This document shows positions 8,224-17,904 of a DNA stretch of 64,000 nucleotides, one piece after another. The translations under genes were made by a program, and so were the position numbers. The notes beneath the pieces are model-generated. The model was given only the letters and a program-made list of their open reading frames with translations, was not told the origin of the DNA and made no database searches. The stretch's first letter is position 1. Each line of letters opens with the position of its first letter. Location of the stretch: positions 1,550,001 to 1,614,000 of the forward strand of contig NZ_AP025184.1 of NCBI RefSeq assembly GCF_020886055.1, read 5' to 3'. The stretch comes from Flavobacterium ammoniigenes (GTDB lineage Bacteria > Bacteroidota > Bacteroidia > Flavobacteriales > Flavobacteriaceae).

Positions 8224-10634
8224 ACCAATCCCATTTTTTCAAGGTGAGCACTAACTTTATCTTCAAGTGTTTTTGTCTCTTTATCGAGCTCTATTAAGGT
8301 GTTTTCATAGCGTTCAGCTAATTGCTTTACCCTACCTGTTAAACGTTGTGAAATCGCTTCTATTTCAGTTTGGATAGAGGCTTTTATGCTAGCTAGCCAT
8401 TTGTCATCCACTACCAAAGTTCTAACATCTTCTTCTGTTAATTCTTTGAACGTTTTAAGCGTTAAATTATCTAAAGCAGTTGTTTTATCTTTTTGGTCTT
8501 TTTTCAATTCAGCTTCTCGGTTGAAAAGTTTCAACAAATCATTCGCTATTGAAAGTGATTCTTTTTCGGCTGGATTGCTTTTTATTTCTTTAATAAAAGC
8601 TGTGAGGGTTGTTTTGGTGATAGTTCCTTTGTCGTTTGTTGCATCTGACAAAACACCTTCGTCTCCAGCGTGTTCTTCTTCAAAAGATACTAGTTCAGCT
8701 TGTACGCTTTCTAATTCGGTTTCGATACTAACTAAATCTTGGTATTCACTTGCCAAAAATCTATTGACAACCAATTCTTTTGGAATTAGGTCACACGTCC
8801 ATCCTTTGTCAACTTCAGTACCTTTTTTGTTCTTTTCTAAAATGCGTTTTATTTTGGCAACCCAGCCATCCTCAACAATCAAATACACATCATCTTTTAG
8901 AGTTTCGTTCCAGTAATCTAACAAGTGTTGGTAGATGTCGTATTGACCAATCAATGGTTTATTTCCGTAACGCTCTAAAATGTCCTCAGAAATGGTTTTA
9001 ATAAAATCTTTAGGTTTGGTATCAAATGAGATAGCATTCATTTTAGAATGATTCACACTTTTGAAATCTTCAAACAAACCATTTAATTGCGTATCGTATT
9101 GCATAAAATCGGAATGTTCAAAAATGGTGCTTTTTATAGCTGACTTTTCAACGTTCAATTTAGCATAACCTTCACGAATTGGTGAAAACAAATCCTTTCT
9201 TAAATTAGGATATACCGTCCAAAATTCTTGCAATGCATCAATATCTTTTTGAGGGATGCCACCATTTAAGTGAGCATTCAAATCTTGAATATCTTCTTCT
9301 TCTTGAGTATCTATATATCGTGGAATATTTAGATTGTATTCATTCTTTTCAATCTCACTGTAAGGAACTAATCGACAAAATTTATCAATTTCCCATTGGC
9401 GATTGAACGCATCCACTATTTTGTGAATGTCCTGTTCTCTCAAACGGTTTTTGTTACCATCTTTTATGTATCCTTTGCTAGCATCCATCATGAATACACC
9501 TTCACGGTCTTCTGCATTTTCTTTATCAATTACAATGATACATGCTGGGATTCCAGTTCCATAGAACAAGTTGGCTGGCAACCCGATAATTCCTTTTATC
9601 CATTTACGTTGCAATAAGTTTTTACGAATTTCTGCTTCTGCATTTCCTCTAAACAAAACCCCATGCGGAAGAATCACAGCTCCTTTACCTGTACTTTTCA
9701 AGGATGCAACAATGTGCAATAAAAAAGCATAGTCACCATTCTTTTCTGGTGGTACTCCGAAACCTCTGAATCGTTTAAATTCATCATCCATTGGATTGAT
9801 ACCAGTAACCCAGTTTTTAACTGAAAATGGAGGGTTTGCCACTACAAAGTCAAATCGTTTTAACGTTCCATCATTCTCTTTAAAGCTAGGTGTTGAGATG
9901 GTGTTCCCTCCAGATATAGAGGCCTCTGGATATCCATGCAACCACATATTCATGATAGCTAATCCTTTGGTGGCAATATCTTTTTCTTGTCCGTATAAAG
10001 TCAAACCATTTGGAGCTTCATCAGCCACCTTCAATAAAAGTGACCCCGACCCACATGTTGGGTCATAAGCTGTATAAGAAGGTTTGTCTGCTTTATCAAC
10101 ACTTATTACTTTTGATAAAATTCGAGACACCTCGGCTGGCGTATAGAATTGACCTTTGCTTTTTCCAGATTCTGTTGCAAAGTGACGCATTAAAAATTCG
10201 TAAGCATCACCTAATACATCATCATCCTCAGCACGGTTATTTTTGAAGTTAAGTCCTGGGTTTTCAAAGATGGCAATCAATTTAGACAGGGTTTCTACTT
10301 TGTCTTTACCACTTCCTAATTTATCATCATCATTGAAATCGACCAATTCCATTGAACCTTCTAATCCATTTGCGGAAAACAGTGGTCTAAGAATTTCTTT
10401 GTTGATTCGGTCTCCAATATCTGGTTTACCTTTTAAGGCTACCATGTCATCAAATGATGCCCCTTTTGGTATTTCAATTAATCCCATTGGATTACCAGCA
10501 TACTTGTCTGAAATGTAATTTACAAAAAGCATTGTAAGTACGTAATCTTTATATTGTGAGGCATCCATTCCGCCTCTTAGTTCATCACAACTAGCCCATA
10601 GGGAGCTGTATAATTCTGATTTCTTTATTGCCAT
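8214..10634 (-). CDS. hsdM: Type I DNA N6-adenine methyltransferase (HsdM) with long C-terminal extension
   Basis: 806 residues, about 300 longer than a classical HsdM. The N-terminal helical domain is followed by the methylase: GQFYTP at 161-166, SAM-binding DPTCGSGS at 191-198 and catalytic NPPF at 267-270, which mark N6-adenine methylation. The extra C-terminal part (about 500-806) is helical and charged with coiled-coil character near the end. Similar long HsdM forms occur in Bacteroidetes, where the tail probably contacts HsdS. It protects the host DNA and provides the core of the restriction complex. It lies 9 bp after the helicase-nuclease gene and overlaps hsdS, so it is part of the same operon. 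Confidence 0.95.
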   Translation of the reverse strand: MAIKKSELYSSLWASCDELRGGMDASQYKDYVLTMLFVNYISDKYAGNPMGLIEIPKGASFDDMVALKGKPDIGDRINKEILRPLFSANGLEGSMELVDFNDDDKLGSGKDKVETLSKLIAIFENPGLNFKNNRAEDDDVLGDAYEFLMRHFATESGKSKGQFYTPAEVSRILSKVISVDKADKPSYTAYDPTCGSGSLLLKVADEAPNGLTLYGQEKDIATKGLAIMNMWLHGYPEASISGGNTISTPSFKENDGTLKRFDFVVANPPFSVKNWVTGINPMDDEFKRFRGFGVPPEKNGDYAFLLHIVASLKSTGKGAVILPHGVLFRGNAEAEIRKNLLQRKWIKGIIGLPANLFYGTGIPACIIVIDKENAEDREGVFMMDASKGYIKDGNKNRLREQDIHKIVDAFNRQWEIDKFCRLVPYSEIEKNEYNLNIPRYIDTQEEEDIQDLNAHLNGGIPQKDIDALQEFWTVYPNLRKDLFSPIREGYAKLNVEKSAIKSTIFEHSDFMQYDTQLNGLFEDFKSVNHSKMNAISFDTKPKDFIKTISEDILERYGNKPLIGQYDIYQHLLDYWNETLKDDVYLIVEDGWVAKIKRILEKNKKGTEVDKGWTCDLIPKELVVNRFLASEYQDLVSIETELESVQAELVSFEEEHAGDEGVLSDATNDKGTITKTTLTAFIKEIKSNPAEKESLSIANDLLKLFNREAELKKDQKDKTTALDNLTLKTFKELTEEDVRTLVVDDKWLASIKASIQTEIEAISQRLTGRVKQLAERYENTLIELDKETKTLEDKVSAHLEKMGLVWS

Positions 10635-10643
10635 AGTTTGTAC

Positions 10644-13600
10644 TTAATTTTTGATTACCTCAATGATTTCAACATAATTATCCAAGTTTCCAACTTTTAC
10701 GATTTCACCTTCCAATTTATTTATCAAGGAAACAGCGAGTGGAGATTTAAAGAAAACATTTTGAATACCATTTATAACCTCATTCTTTTTTGATTCGTTT
10801 TCAGAAATATTAATTGTAATTGTTTTGTTTTGATTTATATAGTTAAGTTTTACTATACTCCCAACTTTAATTTTATTGTTTTCAGAAACAACTTCTATCT
10901 CATCAATATTATCCACAAACGAATCAATAATGTATTGATTCGATTCAATTGATTTTTCAATTGATTTTGATAAGATTGTTTCTACTTGAACTATTTCGTC
11001 AGTAAAAGCATTTGATGTTAAATTTATTTGGTCAGTTTCTATATCATTACCTTTTGAAATAACTTCTTTTATAAAATCAATAAGTTTATTTGTTTCTCGT
11101 TTTTGATTTCTCCACCAATTAGTACTCCATATCCTATGGAAAACAAATCCTTGCTTTTCAATAATTTTTTGTCTGTGAATATCATAGAGATATGCCTCCT
11201 TACTAGAGTGATAATTTGCTCCATCACATTCAATAGCAATCTTAGGAACATTTGTTAGTTTTGTGTCAATAACAATGTCGATTCTAAAACCTCCAACTTT
11301 CATTTGTGGAATAATACTAGCAGAATCGAAATTATCAACCAATGCTTGGTATACCTCTTCTTCAAATGGTGATTCTAAATCTTCACCAATAAACATATCT
11401 AATTTACTGCTATTTGGAGTGTTATCTGTTAGTGATTGGAGTACTTGATTTCTTCCTTCAATATTACCCTCACTAATAAACTTTGAATAAGCTAAATATG
11501 AGTAGAATACAGCTCTTTTATTGTTTTCTCCTTCAGCAAGTAAATAACTTTTGTAATCCATGAAAACTTGTTCTGGAATTGAAGTACATACATAAATTTT
11601 AAATTTTGCTCTGGTAATAATTACATTTAATAATTTATACCCTTTAGTGTGATTAATCGGACCAAATCTTTGAGAAAACTTGCCATCTTTGGAAATACCA
11701 TATGTTGTTGACAATATGATTACATCACGTTCGTCACCTTGAATATTTTCTAAGTTTTTAATGAATAATCCTTGTTCTTCCAGTTCAATAATTTTATTAT
11801 TGAATTCTTCATATTTAGAAAATTTTTGTCTCTCTAGAATTTTGCTCTTTATTAAATTTCTTTGTGCAATATTTAAAGTTGCAATACCTACTGTAGGATA
11901 TTTTCCGTTAGGAAGTCGATTTATATTATTATCCAGAATTGAAATAACCATTTCGGCTTCCGAATCGTTTGTATGGTCAAAGAAAGTTCCATTTACTTGA
12001 ATATATTTTATCGGAACATATTCAAAATTGTTTGGTAATGGCTTTAGTCTTTTATTGTAAAAAGCATGATTTGAAAAATCAATTAAAAACGGATGTCTTG
12101 AACGATAGTGAAAATCTAGATGCCTTTTTTCAAAATTTAACTCAGTTGCGAAATCTAACAATGATTCACAGGAAAGTAGGATGTTATTTTTATCAATCAC
12201 TAAATTATTTTCTTCATCTAACTCATCTTCATCGTCAATAATTCCATCGAAAACTTTACTGAAATAATTAGACGGAGGCATCTGATGCTCGTCTCCAGCA
12301 ATTATGATTTGCTTACCTTTTAATATTGCTGGTAAATTGTCTTCTAATCTTAATTGACTCGCTTCATCAAACATTACTATGTCAAAAAATTCATTCATTC
12401 CTTTAAACAGGTTAGAAGCAACGTCTGGTGAAGTAAGAATTATTGGGAAAAATGAAGTAAACAAATTTGGGTCATATTGGACAATCTGTCTTAACGATAA
12501 ACGTCTATTTCTTGTACCTTGCTTTTTCAAATAAAGATTTCCTACCGAAATAGAACCATTATTTTTTCTTTCAAAACTCCTTGTTTCTTCAATTTGTTTA
12601 TCATACCAAAAATGATTTACAAATTTTAATTGTTCATTTTTAATTCCATCAAGAATTACTTCAAGTTCTTTATGGTCATCATCACTTGTAGGCAAATTAA
12701 CATTTGCATTTTTTATTAATAAACCATTTAAATAATTAGAAATAAAGCTATTTTTCCAATTACTATTATCTAAGAGCTTATCAATTATTTTCTTTGCTTT
12801 ATCTTCTAGTAAATTATAAAACCTAAACCAATCAAATTCAACACTGAAATTATCAATCTCACTGTCGAAATAACTCTGTTTTAAAACTAAAAGTTCGTTA
12901 ATTGCTGAAACAAAGTCTTTATGTGATTTGTATTTCAATTTTGATTTTGCCCATCCATCTGAATTTATTTTATCGTTTAATGAAGCAATTTCAAATTGAA
13001 GTTTGTTAAGTGTTTTAATTCGAGTATCTCCTTGTTCAGACACTAATAAATTTTTACTTTCATACTCATTACGCAACTTATTTACAAACTCATCGGAATT
13101 ACTTTCAAGTTCATTAAAGATGTTATTGTAGGAATTAACGTTCTTGAACAATTCATCATGAACTTTAAAATTGAAAGGTAAATCTGGACATTCATTAAGT
13201 TTATCCGACAAAATTTTAAAGGTCGATAATTTTAAATCTATGAACTTCTTAAGTTCAGAAACTAGATTGATTAAAGTTTGTTTTGAACTAATTGACAAGC
13301 TCAAATTTTGATTTACTTCAAGTGAAATGTTGTCTAGGTAATTTATACATGATTCATTGTAAACTTTGGAAAAACAAAAGCTATCAAATTCATTTTGTAT
13401 ATTTTCAATGAAGCCTTGCTTTGTCTGAAGGATACTAATTTCGAAATCATCTTTAATCTTATAGTTTTCGATTAGACTATTTGTTAAGTTCCCAATTTTA
13501 AAGTCCTTCGATTTTAACAATTGTATTTTCAATCTCGAAAATTCTTTCTTTAATTCAGATTGATTCGCTATTAATTTTCTTTTGTGCGATGAGAATACTG

Positions 13601-15482
13601 AGAATATTTTAAAAGAAAGTTTACTTGTTTTTTCCTCGTCTAAAATATCATTTAAGTTTGTGTATTCTGAAAAAATTGTATTGATGGTCTTTAATCTACT
13701 CTCAATTTCAGACAATTCTTTTTCAAATTCAGTTCTTCGAGATTCAGTGAAAACAAGAAAATTCTCTTCTATAATTGAATTTAATTCAAGTTCAATTTGA
13801 TTGAATTCTTTTTCAAAAGACAGAATATCATCTAACTGTTGCTTCAAATCATTTCTTCTCAACCTAAAAAATTCTGACTTAACTATTTCTATGTTTGCAA
13901 TTATTGCATTTATTGAATCACTATAAAATTGAAAATCCTCATTAATTTTTTGTTCGATTACATAAGGATTATCACCAATTAATTTATTGGGATTTAAAAA
14001 TGAATGAGTAGTAATTGATTTATACCTATTATATAATCCTTCACCTTTTTCAATTAAATCACTTAAACTATCTAGTTCTTCGACTGTGTAGTTGAAGTCA
14101 TTCAAGTCAAATTTTATTTCTTGATAATCCGAGGATTGTTTTATTGATTTAATGAGCTCACCAACAACATGAGTCCAGTTATTATTTCCCAATATTTTGC
14201 CGTCAAGAAATTTATGTTGGGAATTTATTAGAGCTATTTTTGACTTTGCTTTTTCAATTAATTTAACTAGCTCAGATTGAGATTGAAAATTAGAATAAAC
14301 TTTATGCGGATAATTATCAACTCTTTCCCTTACAGAATCGACCACAAACCTTCTGTCTTTTACAATATCTCTGATTAGAACGCAATGATGGCTTAACCCT
14401 TTTTCATTTAAAGAATTATGCAAAACTTCCAAAGCAGTCCTTTTTTCACAAACAACAATTGTTTTACGATTATTCTCCAATGCATTGATTAAAAGTGCTG
14501 TTAAGGTTTGACTCTTACCTGTCCCTGGAGGTCCTTGTATCAATAAGTTTTTATGATTTTGCATGGAATTTAATATACCTTGCTGTGTCGGGTCAGTCTC
14601 AATTGATGAAATTGGTTGAAATGATGAAAAATAAGAATCTACTTTATTAAGATTCAAATTTTCTAAACTCATTAATTCTGAATAGTCATCAATAATATTT
14701 TGTTTTTGCACTTCAAAAATCGAAAAAAGTCCGCCAAACTCTATAAATGAATTGGTAGTGCTTAAAGGAAGTTTTTCGTATTTATTTCTATCACCTATAG
14801 AAGTGATGTTTTCAATTTTAGATTTAAAGATTTCTTTTAAGTCATCTGGAACAATCGAATTTATCTGTTTAATCAAACTTGTACATATCTCAATTAATTC
14901 TTCCTTATTTATTAAGCCATCATCTAGAATATGATTTGGTATCGGCTCAATTTCAATGTTAGAATCGTTTTTTAAATGATTTACTAAAACTTCATTTAAA
15001 TAGATTGGGTCATCCTCTGTTCTGATAATTTCCCAAGTATTAAACTCTTTTGTTCGTTTTATTCGTAATGACCAAATTAATATAGGTGAAACCGTTATTT
15101 TATTATCTAAATTATCACGTCTAACCAAAATAGGAAAACCAAAACCAAATGTATTAATCCCTTTTTCAGATTCAATTGCTTCAGTTTGATTAATCAAATT
15201 CTCAAATCCTTTTGTAATTCTAACAAGTTGAGATTGCTCTTCTTCAATAAGCGAATTTAAATCTGGAACATTATCCTTCCAGCTTATTTTAAATTTCAAA
15301 GGTTGCTCACTTAAAAGTGAATCAACAAAATTTTTCGGTAAATTCTTATCGATTTGAGCTAACCTAGAAAAGTCAAATTTATATCTTGAATTTGCTGGAA
15401 TAGCATTTAAATGGACACCTCTTCGGTTTCCGATTTTTAGTCTATTTTGCAGTTCTTTTATTAGTTTTTCCGAAATTTCCAT
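10644..15482 (-). CDS. Large SF1-type helicase with MTES-type REase and GreA/B-like C-terminal domain
   Basis: 1612 residues, the largest gene here and first of the leftward operon. Walker A GPPGTGKS is at 317-324, a long coiled-coil-rich insert runs from about 390 to 950, and the Walker B Asp-Glu-Ala-Ser begins at D1039. SF1 helicase motifs (Gly-Asp-Glu-His-Gln-Met-Pro-Pro, then Thr-Arg-Ala) follow as in Dna2/UPF1-like helicases. Around C1419-D1420-G1421 is a Vsr/DUF559-like endonuclease of the REase_MTES_1575 type. The last ~75 residues resemble the GreA/GreB C-terminal domain: a Val-Gly-Ser opening, a Ser-Pro-Leu-Ala stretch, and a closing Glu-Gly-Glu-Ile-Val-Lys-Val. Helicase-nucleases like this are common in defence islands. 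Here it leads a type I restriction operon, suggesting a joint role. The Gre-like tail hints at an RNA polymerase contact, which is inference. Confidence 0.8.
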   Translation of the reverse strand: MEISEKLIKELQNRLKIGNRRGVHLNAIPANSRYKFDFSRLAQIDKNLPKNFVDSLLSEQPLKFKISWKDNVPDLNSLIEEEQSQLVRITKGFENLINQTEAIESEKGINTFGFGFPILVRRDNLDNKITVSPILIWSLRIKRTKEFNTWEIIRTEDDPIYLNEVLVNHLKNDSNIEIEPIPNHILDDGLINKEELIEICTSLIKQINSIVPDDLKEIFKSKIENITSIGDRNKYEKLPLSTTNSFIEFGGLFSIFEVQKQNIIDDYSELMSLENLNLNKVDSYFSSFQPISSIETDPTQQGILNSMQNHKNLLIQGPPGTGKSQTLTALLINALENNRKTIVVCEKRTALEVLHNSLNEKGLSHHCVLIRDIVKDRRFVVDSVRERVDNYPHKVYSNFQSQSELVKLIEKAKSKIALINSQHKFLDGKILGNNNWTHVVGELIKSIKQSSDYQEIKFDLNDFNYTVEELDSLSDLIEKGEGLYNRYKSITTHSFLNPNKLIGDNPYVIEQKINEDFQFYSDSINAIIANIEIVKSEFFRLRRNDLKQQLDDILSFEKEFNQIELELNSIIEENFLVFTESRRTEFEKELSEIESRLKTINTIFSEYTNLNDILDEEKTSKLSFKIFSVFSSHKRKLIANQSELKKEFSRLKIQLLKSKDFKIGNLTNSLIENYKIKDDFEISILQTKQGFIENIQNEFDSFCFSKVYNESCINYLDNISLEVNQNLSLSISSKQTLINLVSELKKFIDLKLSTFKILSDKLNECPDLPFNFKVHDELFKNVNSYNNIFNELESNSDEFVNKLRNEYESKNLLVSEQGDTRIKTLNKLQFEIASLNDKINSDGWAKSKLKYKSHKDFVSAINELLVLKQSYFDSEIDNFSVEFDWFRFYNLLEDKAKKIIDKLLDNSNWKNSFISNYLNGLLIKNANVNLPTSDDDHKELEVILDGIKNEQLKFVNHFWYDKQIEETRSFERKNNGSISVGNLYLKKQGTRNRRLSLRQIVQYDPNLFTSFFPIILTSPDVASNLFKGMNEFFDIVMFDEASQLRLEDNLPAILKGKQIIIAGDEHQMPPSNYFSKVFDGIIDDEDELDEENNLVIDKNNILLSCESLLDFATELNFEKRHLDFHYRSRHPFLIDFSNHAFYNKRLKPLPNNFEYVPIKYIQVNGTFFDHTNDSEAEMVISILDNNINRLPNGKYPTVGIATLNIAQRNLIKSKILERQKFSKYEEFNNKIIELEEQGLFIKNLENIQGDERDVIILSTTYGISKDGKFSQRFGPINHTKGYKLLNVIITRAKFKIYVCTSIPEQVFMDYKSYLLAEGENNKRAVFYSYLAYSKFISEGNIEGRNQVLQSLTDNTPNSSKLDMFIGEDLESPFEEEVYQALVDNFDSASIIPQMKVGGFRIDIVIDTKLTNVPKIAIECDGANYHSSKEAYLYDIHRQKIIEKQGFVFHRIWSTNWWRNQKRETNKLIDFIKEVISKGNDIETDQINLTSNAFTDEIVQVETILSKSIEKSIESNQYIIDSFVDNIDEIEVVSENNKIKVGSIVKLNYINQNKTITINISENESKKNEVINGIQNVFFKSPLAVSLINKLEGEIVKVGNLDNYVEIIEVIKN

Positions 15483-15604
15483 TTTTATTACTGATTGGAA
15501 TTGTATTTTTTAGAGAATATTTACAATATAATCTAATCTGAATTCTAAATTAAATTATAAGTTTAAAAAAAATGAAATATCATTGAATTTAGTTATATTT
15601 AAAT

Positions 15605-16225
15605 TTATTTACAATACTCTTTGTACCCATCAGTATAACCAAAAACGGCGGCTGCACTAATCGGCCTCATGTCTAATTGTAGTTTTTTATTGGTACGAAC
15701 TTGATTGATTCTAGTATAAATATCACACCAGTTTTTTGAGTTTAACAATGGTTGTGCCTGAATTAAAGTTCCAATTAAGTTAATCGAGTATGAAGTAGGT
15801 GCTTTGCTCATGGCCTGTTTAGCAAACACAATTGCTGATTTTACATTAAAATAATCGTCCATAGCTTTTAGGTAAGCATAGCAAATCAGTTCCTCGGCAG
15901 TGGCTTTGTTGATGAAGTTTTTGTAGTTCAGTTGTGGTTGTTTTTCAAATAAATAGGCTAAATATTCCGGAGCATTAGATTTACCTTTTACATTCCATCC
16001 TAGGCTATTGATTAAAGCTAATTTAACTGCAATAGGATTTTTCGAATTAGTTAGGAATTGTAATTGTTGGTCAGTAATCTTCCCATTTGATTTTGCAGCG
16101 GTTTTGATAATCGTTATGTCCCTATATCCTTTGTAGAAAGGAGTAGAGGTTAGGGGAGAGTCGGCAAAACTAGTATTGGCAATGCAAAAAAAGTAAAGGC
16201 AAAGTAGTAGGGTTTTAATTTTCAT
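15605..16225 (-). CDS. Secreted protein of unknown function (intact copy of duplicated gene)
   Basis: 206 residues when started at the ATG at 16,225. A longer in-frame start at 16,342 exists but would put the signal peptide in the middle, so it is rejected. The N-terminus is a clean signal peptide (Lys pair, Leu-rich core, Ala-x-Ala-type end near residue 21). The mature part is helical, with TPR-like spacing of Ala and Leu, and no known motif. A diverged second copy of its promoter and signal-peptide coding region lies 1.56 kb upstream at 17,738-17,895 with the rest of the gene gone. The function is unknown and a periplasmic location is inferred. Confidence 0.7.
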   Translation of the reverse strand: MKIKTLLLCLYFFCIANTSFADSPLTSTPFYKGYRDITIIKTAAKSNGKITDQQLQFLTNSKNPIAVKLALINSLGWNVKGKSNAPEYLAYLFEKQPQLNYKNFINKATAEELICYAYLKAMDDYFNVKSAIVFAKQAMSKAPTSYSINLIGTLIQAQPLLNSKNWCDIYTRINQVRTNKKLQLDMRPISAAAVFGYTDGYKEYCK

Positions 16226-16335
16226 AGTATTGGGGTATTGCAAATAAACGTATGAATTGTTGTACTTATTGTATGTTGTGAAAGTAGTTATTTTTGGTAA
16301 GCCAACCAAGTCCAAATGGAAATTCCAAAAGGGAA
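16178..16335. repeat. Direct repeat, copy B (promoter and 5' end of secreted-protein gene)
   Basis: Aligns without gaps to 17,738-17,895 (offset exactly 1,560), about three quarters identical by eye. The best part is around the start codon and 70 bp upstream. It covers the first ~16 codons of the intact secreted-protein gene plus its upstream region. On the minus strand both copies keep a TAC(G/A)TTTA element about 15 bp before the ATG, close to the TAnnTTTG -7 consensus of Bacteroidetes. Confidence 0.8.
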
Positions 16336-16397
16336 TGTGCAAATCAAAGTGGTTAAAGTATAGTTTGTTGGAATTACACCGCTAAAGTGCGATTCAA

Positions 16398-17378
16398 TTA
16401 ATTTTTGTTGTTAATTAGATTCACTACTAGTTTAATCATTATTTCTTTTTCCTCAGGTTTGCTTTCGGCTATCATAATGGTTATGGCTACTAAGGCATTA
16501 TCACCAATTCGTTTTGTTCCCACTTCATTTAGCAATTTATCATTTAAGCTTAAGAAATAGATAAATAACCCAGCCGCAATACGTTTGTTTCCATCAGAAA
16601 AAGAATTGTTTTTTACCACGAAGTACAATAAATTGGCTGCTTTTTCTTCCAAAGAAGGATATAAATCAATCCCATCAAATGTTTGATAAATGGTTTCCAA
16701 AGAACTTTTGAAAGATTGGTCTTTTTCATTCCCAAACAATTTGCCTGCTTTTTGATACTCACGCCAAATAGTTATTTGATGAATAGCATCTTCATAGCTG
16801 AGTTTTTGAATCTCAGTTTCTGAAGAATCGCTATCAATGGTAAGTTTTTGATGGTCGTATTTGTCTAAGGTTTCCAATGCATACGCATATTGCTCGATTA
16901 CACCTAAGATTCCTTTGGCTTCGGTTGAAGTTAAACTTTCTATATTCCCTGCATTAGCCGCTAGTTTGATGGCCTGTTGCAAATCGGAATACTTGTAATG
17001 GAGTTCTTTTAATCGTTTTTCGTTTAGTGCATAGCCTTGAACTAAATAGTCTTTTAAACGCTGGGTTGCCCATTGACGGAATTGGGTTCCTTGTATAGAA
17101 TTTACTCTATAACCCACTGAAATTATGGCGTCAAGGTTAAAATAGTCAACTTCATATGTTTTTCCATCATTAGCAGTTGTTGCATTTTTTGCAACAACTG
17201 AAAGCCTATTTAGTTCTTCACTTTCGAAAATTTTTTTTAAGTGTCTCGAAATAACAGATTTATCTCTATCAAAAAGTTCTGCAATCTGATTGAGAGATAA
17301 CCATATTGTTTCATTATTAAACATTACTTCAATTTGAGCTCCGTTTTCATTAGAAGAATATATTATGATTTCGCTCAT
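16398..17378 (-). CDS. RhuM-family protein with Fic/Doc-like domain, active-site His replaced
   Basis: 326 residues. The N-terminal part (about 20-110) is the RhuM/virulence-type DNA-binding region with a Lys-Ser-Val-Ile-Ser-Arg-His helix and the family hallmark Gly-Tyr-Arg-Val...Gln-Gly-Thr-Gln-Phe-Arg-Gln-Trp-Ala. The C-terminal part carries a Fic/Doc-type loop, NSFSDGNKR at 258-266. In Fic and Doc enzymes the first position of the HxF(D/S)xGNKR loop is the catalytic His; here it is Asn (N258), so AMPylation or phosphorylation activity is doubtful. It lies 12 bp downstream of a truncated relative. RhuM genes sit in mobile and toxin-antitoxin-like contexts, but their role is not settled. Confidence 0.85.
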   Translation of the reverse strand: MSEIIIYSSNENGAQIEVMFNNETIWLSLNQIAELFDRDKSVISRHLKKIFESEELNRLSVVAKNATTANDGKTYEVDYFNLDAIISVGYRVNSIQGTQFRQWATQRLKDYLVQGYALNEKRLKELHYKYSDLQQAIKLAANAGNIESLTSTEAKGILGVIEQYAYALETLDKYDHQKLTIDSDSSETEIQKLSYEDAIHQITIWREYQKAGKLFGNEKDQSFKSSLETIYQTFDGIDLYPSLEEKAANLLYFVVKNNSFSDGNKRIAAGLFIYFLSLNDKLLNEVGTKRIGDNALVAITIMIAESKPEEKEIMIKLVVNLINNKN

Positions 17379-17390
17379 TATTTCATTATT

Positions 17391-17723
17391 TTAAATATTA
17401 TTTTTCTGTATTGTTGCACATTGAAGGAATTGGGTTCCTTGCTTTGATTTAACTCGGTAGCCTACAGAAATGATTACATCGAGGTTATAATACGATACAG
17501 GTTTATCAGAATTTGCAATATGCATTTTTTGCATATTGCTTTTTTCATCTAACTCATTTTCATTAAAAACATTTCTAATGTGTCTAGAAATAACGGATTG
17601 ATCTCTTTGAAATAAAAGCACTAATTGTTCTTGAGTTAACCAAACGGTATCGTTATCAAAACTTACTTGAAGTTCAATAGCATTATTTACCGACTTGTAT
17701 ATTTCTACTTGATGCTTCATCAT
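17391..17723 (-). pseudogene. Truncated RhuM-family gene (N-terminal part only)
   Basis: 110 residues that match the first third of the neighbouring RhuM protein: same opening, same Gln-Ser-Val-Ile-Ser-Arg-His helix, same Gly-Tyr-Arg-Val...Gln-Gly-Thr-Gln-Phe run. In this copy two conserved residues of the Arg-Gln-Trp motif are changed (to Leu and Cys). The protein then ends after a few unrelated residues and lacks the whole Fic/Doc part. Its ATG overlaps the stop of a 21-codon leader by four bases. It could still make a DNA-binding protein that interferes with the full-length copy, but decay after duplication is the simplest reading. Confidence 0.75.
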
Positions 17724-17785
17724 GCTACTTTTTCATTAGTTATGCAAAGGAAAAAAAGGTTGAGAAGTAAGTTTTTATTTTTCAT
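17720..17785 (-). pseudogene. Relic of secreted-protein gene: 21-codon signal-peptide fragment
   Basis: ATG at 17,785 opens a 21-codon frame starting MKNKNLLLNLFFLCITN, clearly related to the signal peptide of the intact gene at 15,605-16,225. It stops with TGA at 17,720-17,722, overlapping the ATG of the truncated rhuM copy (ATGA). The body of the gene is missing. It may act as a translated leader for the fragment behind it. Confidence 0.6.
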
Positions 17786-17895
17786 AGTATTGGGGTATAG
17801 TTAATAAATGTATGAATTGTTGTACTTATAGTATGTTGTGAAAGTAGTTATTTTAAATAAGTTAACCAAGCTCAAATTGAAATACCAAAACGGAA
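17738..17895. repeat. Direct repeat, copy A (promoter and start of relic gene)
   Basis: Partner of 16,178-16,335 in the same orientation. It contains the relic signal peptide and its promoter region. Together the two copies bracket both rhuM genes, so the 1.56-kb segment between them could have arisen by tandem duplication or could be lost by recombination between the copies. Confidence 0.8.
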
Positions 17896-17904
17896 CCATA
17901 AATT

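Noticed and set aside
15605-16342. Longer start for the secreted protein at 16,342
   Set aside because: Would place the signal peptide internally; the duplicated relic also starts at the equivalent of 16,225.
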